This document shows positions 56,281 to 64,000 of a stretch of DNA of 64,000 bases, in pieces (within the stretch, counting starts at the first letter, position 1; the number at the start of each line of letters is the position of its first letter). The DNA lies in NCBI GenBank assembly GCA_021785515.1, contig JAJYEX010000002.1, positions 219,328 through 283,327 of the forward strand. The letters run 5' to 3'. The position numbers and the translations under genes were made by a program. The notes below the pieces were generated by a model. The model was not told the origin of the DNA. It did no database searches and was given only the letters and a program-made list of their open reading frames with translations. This DNA is from Pseudomonadota bacterium (lineage in GTDB: Bacteria > Pseudomonadota > Gammaproteobacteria > Acidiferrobacterales > UBA6901).

Positions 56281-57369
56281 TTAGACGGCGCGAACGGTGC
56301 CGGCCTGCTGCCGTGCCAGGGCCCAGCGTACGTGTTCGCGTACCAGCTCCGACGGATGATCGCAGCGGGCCAGCAGCGCAGCCCTGACGGCGGCATCGGC
56401 CGGGGCATTGCCGAGCGCTACCGCAATGTTACGCAACCAGCACTCGTAGCCGGTGCGCCGTATGGCCGAACCTTCAGTGCGATGCTGAAATTCCTCCTCG
56501 GTCCAGGCGAAAAGCTGCAGCAGCTTCGAGGCATCTAGACCATGGCGCGGTGCAAATTCGGCGAGGGTGGCGGTCTGTGCTGTCCGGTTCCAGGGGCAGA
56601 CGATCTGGCAGTCGTCACATCCGAAGATGCGGTTGCCGACGAGCGGCCGCAGGTCCTCCGGAATCGCGGCGCGTAGTTCAATCGTGAGGTAGGCGATACA
56701 GCGGCGTGCGTCGAGCTGGTAGGGGCCAACGATGGCGCCGGTTGGGCATGCCTCCAGGCAACGGCTGCAGCTGCCGCAGTGGTCTGCGGCCGGAGCGTCG
56801 AGCGGCAGTGGCAGGTCGGTGTATAGCTCCGCAAGAAAAAACCACGAGCCGGCCTCGCGGCTGATTAGATTGGTGTGCTTGCCGATCCAGCCCAGACTGG
56901 CATTGCGCGCCAGCGGTTTTTCCATCACCGGCGCACTGTCGCAGAAGGCGCGATAGCCGAATGGGCCCGCTGTCGATTCGATGCGCTTCGCCAGCGCCTG
57001 CATCCGGCGGCGAAGCAGCCGGTGGTAGTCCTGCCCCAGTGCATAACGGGCCACGTACGCAAGCGCGCCATCGCCCAGTACCCGATTCATGTCGGCCGCG
57101 TCGGCTGGCAGGTAGTTCATGCGTCCTGATATCACCCGCAGTGTTCCGGGCATGAGTTCCGTCGGGCGACTGCGCCGCACGCCGTGCCGCTCCATGTATG
57201 ACATGGCGCCATGCCGCCCGCGTGCCAGCCAGTCCAGCAGCTGCAGTTCGTCCCGCCCAAGCTCGGTGCCGGCGATGCCGATCTGGTCAAACCCGAGTTC
57301 CCGCCCCCAGGTGCGGATGTCCCGGGACAGGCGATCAAGATCGATGCTCTGCAATGGAGTCGCCGGCAT
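56281..57369 (-). CDS. queG: Epoxyqueuosine reductase
   Basis: 362 residues. Two [4Fe-4S] motifs (CGSCSRCLEACPTGAI; CDDCQIVCPWN) and a cobalamin-binding N-terminal domain (FDQIGIAG) with a C-terminal HEAT-like repeat (FQHRTEGSAIRRTGYECWLRNIAVALGN). Final step of queuosine tRNA modification. Its start is 20 bp from the start of nnr on the opposite strand; convergent with orn. Confidence 0.96.
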   Translation of the reverse strand: MPATPLQSIDLDRLSRDIRTWGRELGFDQIGIAGTELGRDELQLLDWLARGRHGAMSYMERHGVRRSRPTELMPGTLRVISGRMNYLPADAADMNRVLGDGALAYVARYALGQDYHRLLRRRMQALAKRIESTAGPFGYRAFCDSAPVMEKPLARNASLGWIGKHTNLISREAGSWFFLAELYTDLPLPLDAPAADHCGSCSRCLEACPTGAIVGPYQLDARRCIAYLTIELRAAIPEDLRPLVGNRIFGCDDCQIVCPWNRTAQTATLAEFAPRHGLDASKLLQLFAWTEEEFQHRTEGSAIRRTGYECWLRNIAVALGNAPADAAVRAALLARCDHPSELVREHVRWALARQQAGTVRAV

Positions 57370-57389
57370 TATGCTTTTATGATAGCGCC

Positions 57390-58886
57390 ATGGAGGAATT
57401 GCCCGAAGCGCTGTATGGCAGCGAACAGGCGCGCGAGATCGACCGCCGGGTCGATGGTGCTCGTGCTCCGCGGACCGAGCCGCTCATGGAGCGGGCTGGC
57501 AGGGCACTGTTCGACCTGCTCCGCCGGCGCTGGCCGCGGGCGCGGCAGATCGCCGTGGTCTGCGGACCCGGTAACAACGGCGGTGATGGCTACGTGCTGG
57601 CACGGCTGGCGCAGGCGGCCGGAATCGAGCCCCGCGTTATGTGCCCCGGGGGGCTGGGCGAGCTGCGGGGCGATGCAGCCGCCGCACGCGAACGGCTGCT
57701 CGCCAGCGGCGTATTGCCTGGTCCTGCGGATGCGGCCGGGCTGGCGCGGGCCGATGTGGTGGTAGATGCGCTGTTTGGCACTGGTCTGCGGCGGCCGTTG
57801 CAGGGCGAATGGCTGGACACCGTCAGGGCCGTCAACCGCTGCGGTGCGCCGGTGCTGGCGGTGGATCTGCCCTCCGGTCTGGATGCGGATACCGGGCGCG
57901 TTCTCGGTGAGGCGGTGCGTGCCACGGTCACGCTCGCACTGATCGAACTGAAGGCCGGGATGTTTACCGGTTACGGGCGCGACCACTGTGGCGAAATCTG
58001 TCACGACAGTCTGGGCGTTGCCGCCGAGCACTTCGAGGCGGTAAACCCGCTCGCGAGGCGCCTCTCGGCGCGGAGTCTGCAAGGTCTGCTGCGGTCTCGT
58101 TCGCGCTGTGCGCACAAGGGGGACGCCGGTCGGGTGCTGGTGATTGGCGGGGGGCCGGGAATGGCCGGTGCAGCCCATCTTGCCGGGGTGGCCGCCTACC
58201 GTGCCGGGGCCGGGCTGGTCACCGTGGCCACCCATCCCGATCATTCCGCCACGCTCGGTCAGGCGCGGCCGGAACTCATCGTCCGGGGGGTCGATGGCGC
58301 CGGACCGTTGCGGCCGCTGCTGGCCAGCGCGGATGCGGTCGCGATTGGGCCCGGCCTCGGTCAGGACGACTGGGCGGAGGAGCTGTGGCTGGCAGTGCGA
58401 GATATCCCCCAGCCGCTGGTGGTCGATGCGGATGCGCTTAACCTGCTGGCTGCCGGGGCGACCCAGCGTGCGCACTGGATCCTTACGCCCCACCCGGGCG
58501 AAGCCGGGCGCCTGCTCGGGTGTCAGGGGGCCGATATCCAGCACGACCGGTTTGCGGCGGTACAGGGGATCACCCGCCGCTTTGGCGGCGTGTGCGTGCT
58601 CAAGGGTTGCGGCAGCCTGGTGCAGGGTGGCCCGAATGGCGCGACCTGGCTGTGTGATCGCGGCAACCCCGGGATGGCCAGTGGCGGCATGGGCGATGTG
58701 CTGACCGGCGTGATCGTCGGCCTGCTCGCCCAGGGTCTGGCGCCCATGGATGCTGCGCGGCTCGGGGTCTGGTGTCACGCCGTTGCGGCCGACGAGGCGA
58801 GCGCGGCTGGCGGTGAGCGCGGGCTGCTGGCGCAGGACCTGTTCCCGGGAATCCGTTCCACGGTCAACGCACTGGCTCAGCCATGA
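57390..58886 (+). CDS. nnr: Bifunctional NAD(P)HX epimerase/dehydratase
   Basis: 498 residues. N-terminal YjeF_N epimerase (VCGPGNNGGDGYVLARL; DVVVDALFGTGL), C-terminal carbohydrate-kinase-like dehydratase (GRVLVIGGGPGMAGAAHLAG; LTPHPGEAGRLLG; GNPGMASGGMGDVLTG). Repairs hydrated NAD(P)H. Overlaps tsaE by four bases, the usual queG-nnr-tsaE-amiB arrangement. Confidence 0.95.
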   Translation: MEELPEALYGSEQAREIDRRVDGARAPRTEPLMERAGRALFDLLRRRWPRARQIAVVCGPGNNGGDGYVLARLAQAAGIEPRVMCPGGLGELRGDAAAARERLLASGVLPGPADAAGLARADVVVDALFGTGLRRPLQGEWLDTVRAVNRCGAPVLAVDLPSGLDADTGRVLGEAVRATVTLALIELKAGMFTGYGRDHCGEICHDSLGVAAEHFEAVNPLARRLSARSLQGLLRSRSRCAHKGDAGRVLVIGGGPGMAGAAHLAGVAAYRAGAGLVTVATHPDHSATLGQARPELIVRGVDGAGPLRPLLASADAVAIGPGLGQDDWAEELWLAVRDIPQPLVVDADALNLLAAGATQRAHWILTPHPGEAGRLLGCQGADIQHDRFAAVQGITRRFGGVCVLKGCGSLVQGGPNGATWLCDRGNPGMASGGMGDVLTGVIVGLLAQGLAPMDAARLGVWCHAVAADEASAAGGERGLLAQDLFPGIRSTVNALAQP

Positions 58887-59338
58887 ATATCGTCCGTGTG
58901 GTGCCGGATGCCCAAAGCATGGAGGCGCTAGGCGCGGTGCTAGCCAAGCGACTACACGCGGGGCAGCTTGTGTTCCTGCACGGCGAGCTCGGAGCCGGGA
59001 AAACCACGCTTGTCCGGGGTGTACTGCGCGCGCTGGGATACGCCGGACCGGTGAAAAGCCCCACATACACGCTGGTTGAACCATACGATTTCGACAGTGG
59101 TCCGATCTACCACTTCGATCTGTATCGTGTGGAAGATCCCGGCGAACTGGAATTTCTCGGAATCCGTGATTATCTTGAAGGGCAGGGCGTCTGTATCGTG
59201 GAGTGGCCGGAGCGTGGTGTCGGTATTCTGCCGGCGGCGGATGTTGACGTTTTCATTGATAGGGTTGATCATGCGCGCAGCGTGCGACTGGTTTTGAACA
59301 GTGACGACGGTGCAGCTCTCCTGAGCGGTTTGGAATGA
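58883..59338 (+). CDS. tsaE: tRNA t6A synthesis ATPase TsaE
   Basis: 151 residues. P-loop GELGAGKTTLVRGVLRALG, then VKSPTYTLVEPY and FDLYRVEDPGELEFLGIRD, IVEWPERG. Partner of TsaBD for threonylcarbamoyladenosine at tRNA A37. Overlaps both neighbours by 4 bases. Confidence 0.96.
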   Translation: MNIVRVVPDAQSMEALGAVLAKRLHAGQLVFLHGELGAGKTTLVRGVLRALGYAGPVKSPTYTLVEPYDFDSGPIYHFDLYRVEDPGELEFLGIRDYLEGQGVCIVEWPERGVGILPAADVDVFIDRVDHARSVRLVLNSDDGAALLSGLE

Positions 59339-60663
59339 GACCGGTACGGACGCTCTTCCTCTCGATTTTTCTGCTGTTTCCAGTTTCCTGCTGGGCGCGT
59401 CTGGTATCGATCGACGGTGTGCGAATGTGGCCAGCGCCCGACTATACCCGCCTGGTCTTTGCGCTCAGTTCGTCGACCACCTATCGTCTGTTCACGCTCA
59501 CCCAGCCCGATCGCCTTGTGATCGACGTGCACGATGCGCGTCTGCGTAGCCCGTTGCCGAGGCTGGCCGGCCGTAGCGCGATCGTCGCCGACCTGCGTAC
59601 CGGGGTGCGTCGGGGCCACACCGTACGCATCGTTGTCGATCTCAAGATTAACGCCCAGCCCCGCAGTTTCCTCCTGAAGCCGGCCGGACCCTACGGCAAC
59701 CGTCTGGTCATTGACCTCTACGATCCGGTCAAGGCGGCACGTGCCCGCGTGCTCCTGAGAGCGGAGGAAAGGGCGTCGCCATCGCGGCCCTTCACTGTGG
59801 TCATTGATCCCGGACACGGCGGTGAGGATCCGGGGGCGACCGGTCCGGACGGGGTGCACGAGAAAAACATCGTGCTCGCCATTGGCCGCGACCTGGACCG
59901 GCTGGTGTCGGCCCAGCCTGGCATGAAAGCGATTATGACGCGCACCGGGGACTACTATGTGCCCCTGGTGGCGCGTCGACGCATGGCGCGCGGGGCGGAT
60001 GTGTTTGTTTCCATCCACGCGGATTCCGAACCATATCATGAGGACGCAGCCCGTGGCGCCACGGTGTTTGCCCTGTCCGAGCGGGGGGCGACCAGCGCGC
60101 TGGCCAGGGCATTGGCCAATAGTGAAAACGGATCCGACTGGATCGGAGGGGTGAACCTGAACGACCTGGAGAGCGGCGTCGGCCAGGTTCTGGGAGACCT
60201 GACGAAATCAGCGACCATTGCCGCCAGTCTGCGGCTCGGGGATGATGTGCTTCCCTACCTGCGCAGGGTTGCGCCGATGCACTCGAGCTCGGTACAGCAG
60301 GCGGGTTTTGTTGTGCTCAAGTCGCCGGTTCCCTCGATTCTGATCGAAACCGGCTTTATTTCGAATCGCCAGGACGAACGCCGGCTGGTCAATCCGCGCT
60401 TCCAGGAAGCCACTGCCCGTGCGATATTCAACGGGTTGAAGCGCGCGGAGCCCTGGCTGCTGGCCAGGCGTGAAGTGCCGCTGGAGGAGCGCCACGCGCC
60501 GCTCGTGGGCGAATACATCGTGCGTCCCGGCGACACCCTGGATGGCATCGCGCACAGTCACGATATTTCGGTGACCGCGCTGCGCGACGTCAACAGGCTC
60601 GTTGGCAACAATATCCAGGTCGGGCTGAAGCTGCGCATCCCGGCGCCCGCGAGCCCGGGATGA
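59335..60663 (+). CDS. N-acetylmuramoyl-L-alanine amidase with AMIN and LysM domains
   Basis: 442 residues. Signal peptide (MRPVRTLFLSIFLLFPVSCW), AMIN domain (DYTRLVFALSSSTTYRLF), Amidase_3 with Zn ligands in VIDPGHGGEDPGA (His), HEKNIVLAIG (Glu) and FVSIHAD (His) plus catalytic Glu in ILIETGFISN, and a C-terminal LysM (YIVRPGDTLDGIAHSHDIS). AmiB/AmiC type, daughter-cell separation. In many relatives mutL follows; here an APC permease does. Confidence 0.95.
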   Translation: MRPVRTLFLSIFLLFPVSCWARLVSIDGVRMWPAPDYTRLVFALSSSTTYRLFTLTQPDRLVIDVHDARLRSPLPRLAGRSAIVADLRTGVRRGHTVRIVVDLKINAQPRSFLLKPAGPYGNRLVIDLYDPVKAARARVLLRAEERASPSRPFTVVIDPGHGGEDPGATGPDGVHEKNIVLAIGRDLDRLVSAQPGMKAIMTRTGDYYVPLVARRRMARGADVFVSIHADSEPYHEDAARGATVFALSERGATSALARALANSENGSDWIGGVNLNDLESGVGQVLGDLTKSATIAASLRLGDDVLPYLRRVAPMHSSSVQQAGFVVLKSPVPSILIETGFISNRQDERRLVNPRFQEATARAIFNGLKRAEPWLLARREVPLEERHAPLVGEYIVRPGDTLDGIAHSHDISVTALRDVNRLVGNNIQVGLKLRIPAPASPG

Positions 60664-60769
60664 GTGGCGGCAGGGCGGTGCGCGGTCACCGGATGCGGGA
60701 GTCCGGCGGCCTGCGATTGGTCGGAAAGGTTGCCTTTCACAACCAGACATAATGAGAAAGAGAGAAGCG

Positions 60770-62140
60770 ATGAGCCTGCTACGAACCAAACCGATCAATG
60801 CTGATATGTACCGTGATACCGGACTGCGGCGCTGTCTGACTGCCTTCGATCTCACCCTGCTGGGCATAGGCGCCATTATCGGCGCCGGCATTTTTGTGCT
60901 TACCGGCATCGCGGCGGCCACCCAGGCCGGCCCGGCAATCGTGCTGTCCTTCGTGGTATCGGGTTTGGCCTGCGCGTTCTCGGCGCTGTCCTACGCCGAG
61001 CTCGCGTCAGCCATCGGCGGCTGCGGCAGCGCCTACGGTTATGCCTACGCCGGACTGGGCGAGCTGGTGGCCTGGATCATAGGCTGGGACCTTATTCTGG
61101 AGTATGGAGTGGCCGTGGCGGCAGTGGCGATCGGCTGGTCCGGTTACGTCAACAATGCCCTGACCGCGGCCGGCGTGCATATTCCGGCGGTGCTGCTGAA
61201 TACGCCCGGGCATGGCGGGTTCGTCAACCTGCCGGCCGCGCTTATCGTGCTGGTGCTGAGCGGTCTGCTGGTGATCGGCGTGCGCGAGAGCGCACGCTTC
61301 AACGCCATCATGGTGCTGGTAAAGGTTCTCGCGATCGCCACATTCATCGCGGTGGCGATACCCAACGTGCACCCGGTCAACTGGCATCCCTTCATGCCCT
61401 TCGGATGGAAGGGGGTGATGGGCGGTGCCGCGCTCATCTTCTTTGCCTATATCGGCTTCGACGCCGTATCCACGGCAGCCGAGGAAGCCATCAACCCGGC
61501 GCGCGATCTGCCCATAGGCATTCTGGTGTCGCTGGCGGTGTGCACCGTGATCTATATGCTGGTTGCCGGACTGCTTACCGGCATCGTCCCGTATGCGACC
61601 CTGAACGTTGCGTCGCCTGTGGCCGATTCGATGCTGCGGATCGGGTACCGGTGGGCGTCCGCCGTGGTTGCCGCCGGCGCCATCGCCGGGCTGACAACCG
61701 TGATGCTCGTTCTCTACTACGGGATGACCCGCATCTTCCTGTCGATGTCGCGCGACGGTCTGTTGCCGCCGGCGTTCTCGGCGGTCAACACCCACACCCA
61801 TACACCGCTGCGGGTGATTGTGGCGAGCGGCCTGTTGATCGCGGCGATCGCCGGGTTTACGCCAATCGGGGACGTGGCGGAGCTTGTCAACATCGGGACA
61901 CTGGCGGCGTTCGCCCTGGTATGTTTCGGAGTTGTGATCCTGCGCCGCACGCGCCCGGATCTGGAGCGCCCGTTCAAGACACCCTGGAGTCCCCTGATTC
62001 CGTTGCTGGGAATGGCGTTCTGCCTCTATCTCATGGCCAGCCTACCGCTCGTCACCTGGCTGCGTTTTGTGATCTGGCTGGCCATCGGCCTGGTCATCTA
62101 TTTCGGCTACTCCCGCCATCACAGCGCCCTGAACGGGTGA
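60770..62140 (+). CDS. APC family amino acid permease
   Basis: 456 residues from ATG 60770 (AGAGAAG upstream); an ATG 18 bases earlier lacks a site. Twelve helices; LLGIGAIIGAGIFVLTG is the family's helix-1 substrate motif. YIGFDAVSTAAEEAINPARDLPIGIL is conserved in the YfnA/CAT group. Cationic or branched amino acid uptake probable. Confidence 0.9.
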   Translation: MSLLRTKPINADMYRDTGLRRCLTAFDLTLLGIGAIIGAGIFVLTGIAAATQAGPAIVLSFVVSGLACAFSALSYAELASAIGGCGSAYGYAYAGLGELVAWIIGWDLILEYGVAVAAVAIGWSGYVNNALTAAGVHIPAVLLNTPGHGGFVNLPAALIVLVLSGLLVIGVRESARFNAIMVLVKVLAIATFIAVAIPNVHPVNWHPFMPFGWKGVMGGAALIFFAYIGFDAVSTAAEEAINPARDLPIGILVSLAVCTVIYMLVAGLLTGIVPYATLNVASPVADSMLRIGYRWASAVVAAGAIAGLTTVMLVLYYGMTRIFLSMSRDGLLPPAFSAVNTHTHTPLRVIVASGLLIAAIAGFTPIGDVAELVNIGTLAAFALVCFGVVILRRTRPDLERPFKTPWSPLIPLLGMAFCLYLMASLPLVTWLRFVIWLAIGLVIYFGYSRHHSALNG

Positions 62141-62158
62141 CCGCGGACCTCTTTTCCG

Positions 62159-64000
62159 TCAGATCTCGATGACCTCGCTGCCGCGTGCGGCGCCGTCGCT
62201 GGCGTCCCGGTGTTCGGGTTCAAGACGTTCCCGGATGCCCGTGTCCAGGCAGGTCTGGCGGTCGCTGTCGGCAATCAGCTTGCCGTCGCGATCGACGATA
62301 TAGAAGATGTCCTCGGCCCTTTCCCCGTAGGTGGCGACCTTGGCCGTCACCAGACGTGCCCGGCAATGCTGCAGGGCGAGCGCGACCTGGTAGAGCAGAC
62401 CAGGACGGTCCTGTGCCACAACTTCCATCATAGTCTGCTGGCCATTGGGCGCGGTAGCGAAACTCACCCTGGTAGCGATGCGGAAGTGGCGCAGCGCCCG
62501 CGGCAGTCTGGTGCTCCGCAGATCGCGCCCCGGCCTTGGTGCGAGCAGCTGGGCACGCATCGCCGCCTCCAGCTGTTCCAGCTGCTGCGGATCGGTGATG
62601 GGTTTGCCGGCATGGTCCAACACGACAAATGTGTCCAGCGCGAAACCGAATCCAGTGGTATGTATGCGTGCGTCAACGATGGAGAGATTGAGGCGGTCGA
62701 AGCCGCCCGTGATGACCGCGAACAGATCGTCGCGATCAGGCGTAAACACAAAAAACTCCGTGCCGCCGACGTCAGGATGGGACCGTACCGCAACAAGGGG
62801 CAGGTCGGCTGCGGCCGTCGCGCTCATCCGCTCGGCGTGCCACGCCAGGGCATCGGCGTCATGACGCAGGAAATAGTCGCTCTCCATGCGCGACCAGTGC
62901 CGCTGCACGAGTTCCGGATTCACACCCCGGTCCGCCAGAATGCGCAGCGCCTCGTCCTTGAGATCGCGGATCCGCTCATCGAGATCGATGGGTCTCGCAA
63001 AGCCGCGACGTAGCACGCGGGCGGTCGCGGTGTGCAGCTGCGACAACAGCCGGTCTTTCCATACGTTCCAGACGTCGGGGCTGGTGGCGCGCATGTCGGC
63101 TACGGTCAGCAGGTACAGGTTGTCCAGGCGCTCCTGGTCGCCGACTTTCTGGGCGAACTCCAGCACCACTGCTGGATCGGTGATGTCCTGGCGCTGCGCG
63201 GTCCAGGACATGACCAGATGGTTGCGCACCAGCCAGCTGACGAATCGCGTGTCATACTCGCTCAGCCCGTGCCGTTCGCAGAAACTGCGTGCCTCCGTTT
63301 CCCCGAGCACGGAGTGGTCGCCGCCTCGTCCCTTGGCGATGTCATGGAACAGTCCTCCCAGGTACAGCCGTTCCGGTTTCACCAGGTGCTGGATCAGGCG
63401 GCTGGCAAGCGGAAATTCGTGGGCAAACTCTGGTACGGTGAAGCGCCGCAGATTGCGCACCACAAACAGCGTGTGCTCGTCGACGGTATAGACATGAAAC
63501 AGGTCATGCTGCATCTGTCCGACGATGTGTCCGAACGCCGGTATGTAGGCGGCCAGTACGCCGTAGGCGTTCATGCGCCGCAACGCGTGGGTTAGCCCCT
63601 GGGGCTGGCGCAGAATCTCCATGAACAGCCCGCGGCAGGCGATGTCCTGGCGGAAGCCGTTGTTGACGCGGTGAAGGTTTTCGCGCAGAAGACGTATCGT
63701 CTGGGCCCGCACGCCCTTGAGATCCGGATTGTGCTCCAGTACCAGAAACAGCTCCAGGATCGCGTACGGGGATTTTTCAAAGACATTCGCGCGCGTTACC
63801 TCCAGGAAATCATCGCGCGCCTGGAATCGCCGGTTGATGGTACGCACCGCTTTTTTCCGGCCGGGGCTCAGGATGGCTTCCTGAAAATGCTGAAGCAGGA
63901 TTTCGTTCAGGAGCGCGAGCTCCTTGACGACACGGTAATAGCGCTTCATGAACTGCTCGACGGCCAGGCTGCCCGGGCGGTTTGTGTAGCCCAGCTGCGC
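62159..64000 (-). CDS. glnD: PII uridylyltransferase GlnD, truncated at its N-terminus by the window edge
   Basis: The frame is open from the right edge (AQLGYTNRPGSLAVEQF, then MKRYYRVV) to the stop at 62159, about 613 C-terminal residues of an enzyme near 880. HD domain with LFHDIAKGRGGDHS, then two ACT domains (FFVFTPDRDDLFAVITGGFDRLNL; MMEVVAQDRPGLLYQVALAL). Uridylylates and deuridylylates PII in nitrogen control. The nucleotidyltransferase domain lies outside. Confidence 0.95.
   Translation of the reverse strand, partial: AQLGYTNRPGSLAVEQFMKRYYRVVKELALLNEILLQHFQEAILSPGRKKAVRTINRRFQARDDFLEVTRANVFEKSPYAILELFLVLEHNPDLKGVRAQTIRLLRENLHRVNNGFRQDIACRGLFMEILRQPQGLTHALRRMNAYGVLAAYIPAFGHIVGQMQHDLFHVYTVDEHTLFVVRNLRRFTVPEFAHEFPLASRLIQHLVKPERLYLGGLFHDIAKGRGGDHSVLGETEARSFCERHGLSEYDTRFVSWLVRNHLVMSWTAQRQDITDPAVVLEFAQKVGDQERLDNLYLLTVADMRATSPDVWNVWKDRLLSQLHTATARVLRRGFARPIDLDERIRDLKDEALRILADRGVNPELVQRHWSRMESDYFLRHDADALAWHAERMSATAAADLPLVAVRSHPDVGGTEFFVFTPDRDDLFAVITGGFDRLNLSIVDARIHTTGFGFALDTFVVLDHAGKPITDPQQLEQLEAAMRAQLLAPRPGRDLRSTRLPRALRHFRIATRVSFATAPNGQQTMMEVVAQDRPGLLYQVALALQHCRARLVTAKVATYGERAEDIFYIVDRDGKLIADSDRQTCLDTGIRERLEPEHRDASDGAARGSEVIEI

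Noticed and set aside
57369-59084. 571-codon minus-strand frame opposite nnr
   Set aside because: Antisense shadow of nnr and tsaE, which have complete motif sets.

Overview
The window looks like chromosomal DNA of a GC-rich gammaproteobacterium. The best evidence is gene order: SRP RNA-dnaX-ybaB-recR, orn next to queG/nnr/tsaE/amidase, glnD, and a cyoABCD ubiquinol oxidase whose subunit II lacks the CuA site. A AmiS/UreI-type amide/urea channel protein next to the respiratory genes would fit an acidophile or sulfur/iron oxidiser of the Acidiferrobacter type. That placement is inference, not something the sequence proves.

Layout. 1-6.3 kb is sparse: a window-truncated lipoprotein, a decayed IS4-type transposase, a DUF3617 protein and an NHL-repeat lipoprotein. 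6.3-13.8 kb holds a large STAND ATPase with a SARP-like winged helix, a membrane protein, a secreted HNH-like protein, a HipBA-type toxin-antitoxin pair and a GFA-family protein. 13.8-17 kb holds a membrane GGDEF-EAL protein and the ruin of another GGDEF gene. 17.6-21.8 kb is cyoABCD on the minus strand. 22-27 kb has a dienelactone hydrolase, an SPFH protein with a small partner, the AmiS/UreI-like protein followed by a 27-residue membrane microprotein and a terminator, and the catalytic tail of a group II intron. 27.5-31.5 kb pairs a small PstS-like periplasmic protein with a second GGDEF-EAL protein by a 4-base overlap, then an AurF-type diiron oxygenase and tRNA-Ser(GGA). 31.9-32.3 kb is a decayed aldo/keto reductase carrying a perfect 127-bp tandem duplication. 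32.7-40.5 kb carries a DUF3311/SSS symporter pair and a YbhG-F-F-S-R-like ABC exporter operon. 40.7-45.4 kb has otsB, a truncated ISNCY-type element lying directly against the SRP RNA gene, then dnaX-ybaB-recR.

45.4-51.1 kb has a different character: it is AT-richer, with isolated short genes (PH-domain protein, O-acyltransferase, two GNAT acetyltransferases, small unknowns). Spacers there contain attC-like imperfect palindromes, one with both core boxes. I read it as a relic of an integron-type gene-cassette array inserted downstream of recR; no integrase is visible. From 51.2 kb on the sequence is again dense and housekeeping: an ABC exporter, pterin dehydratase, a hexapeptide acetyltransferase, an M48 protease, orn, queG, nnr-tsaE-amidase, an APC permease and glnD running off the right edge.

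No CRISPR array, phage block or rRNA was seen. The most promising leads for something new are the AmiS/UreI plus microprotein unit, the coupled PstS-like/c-di-GMP module, the cassette-like island and the SPFH two-gene unit.
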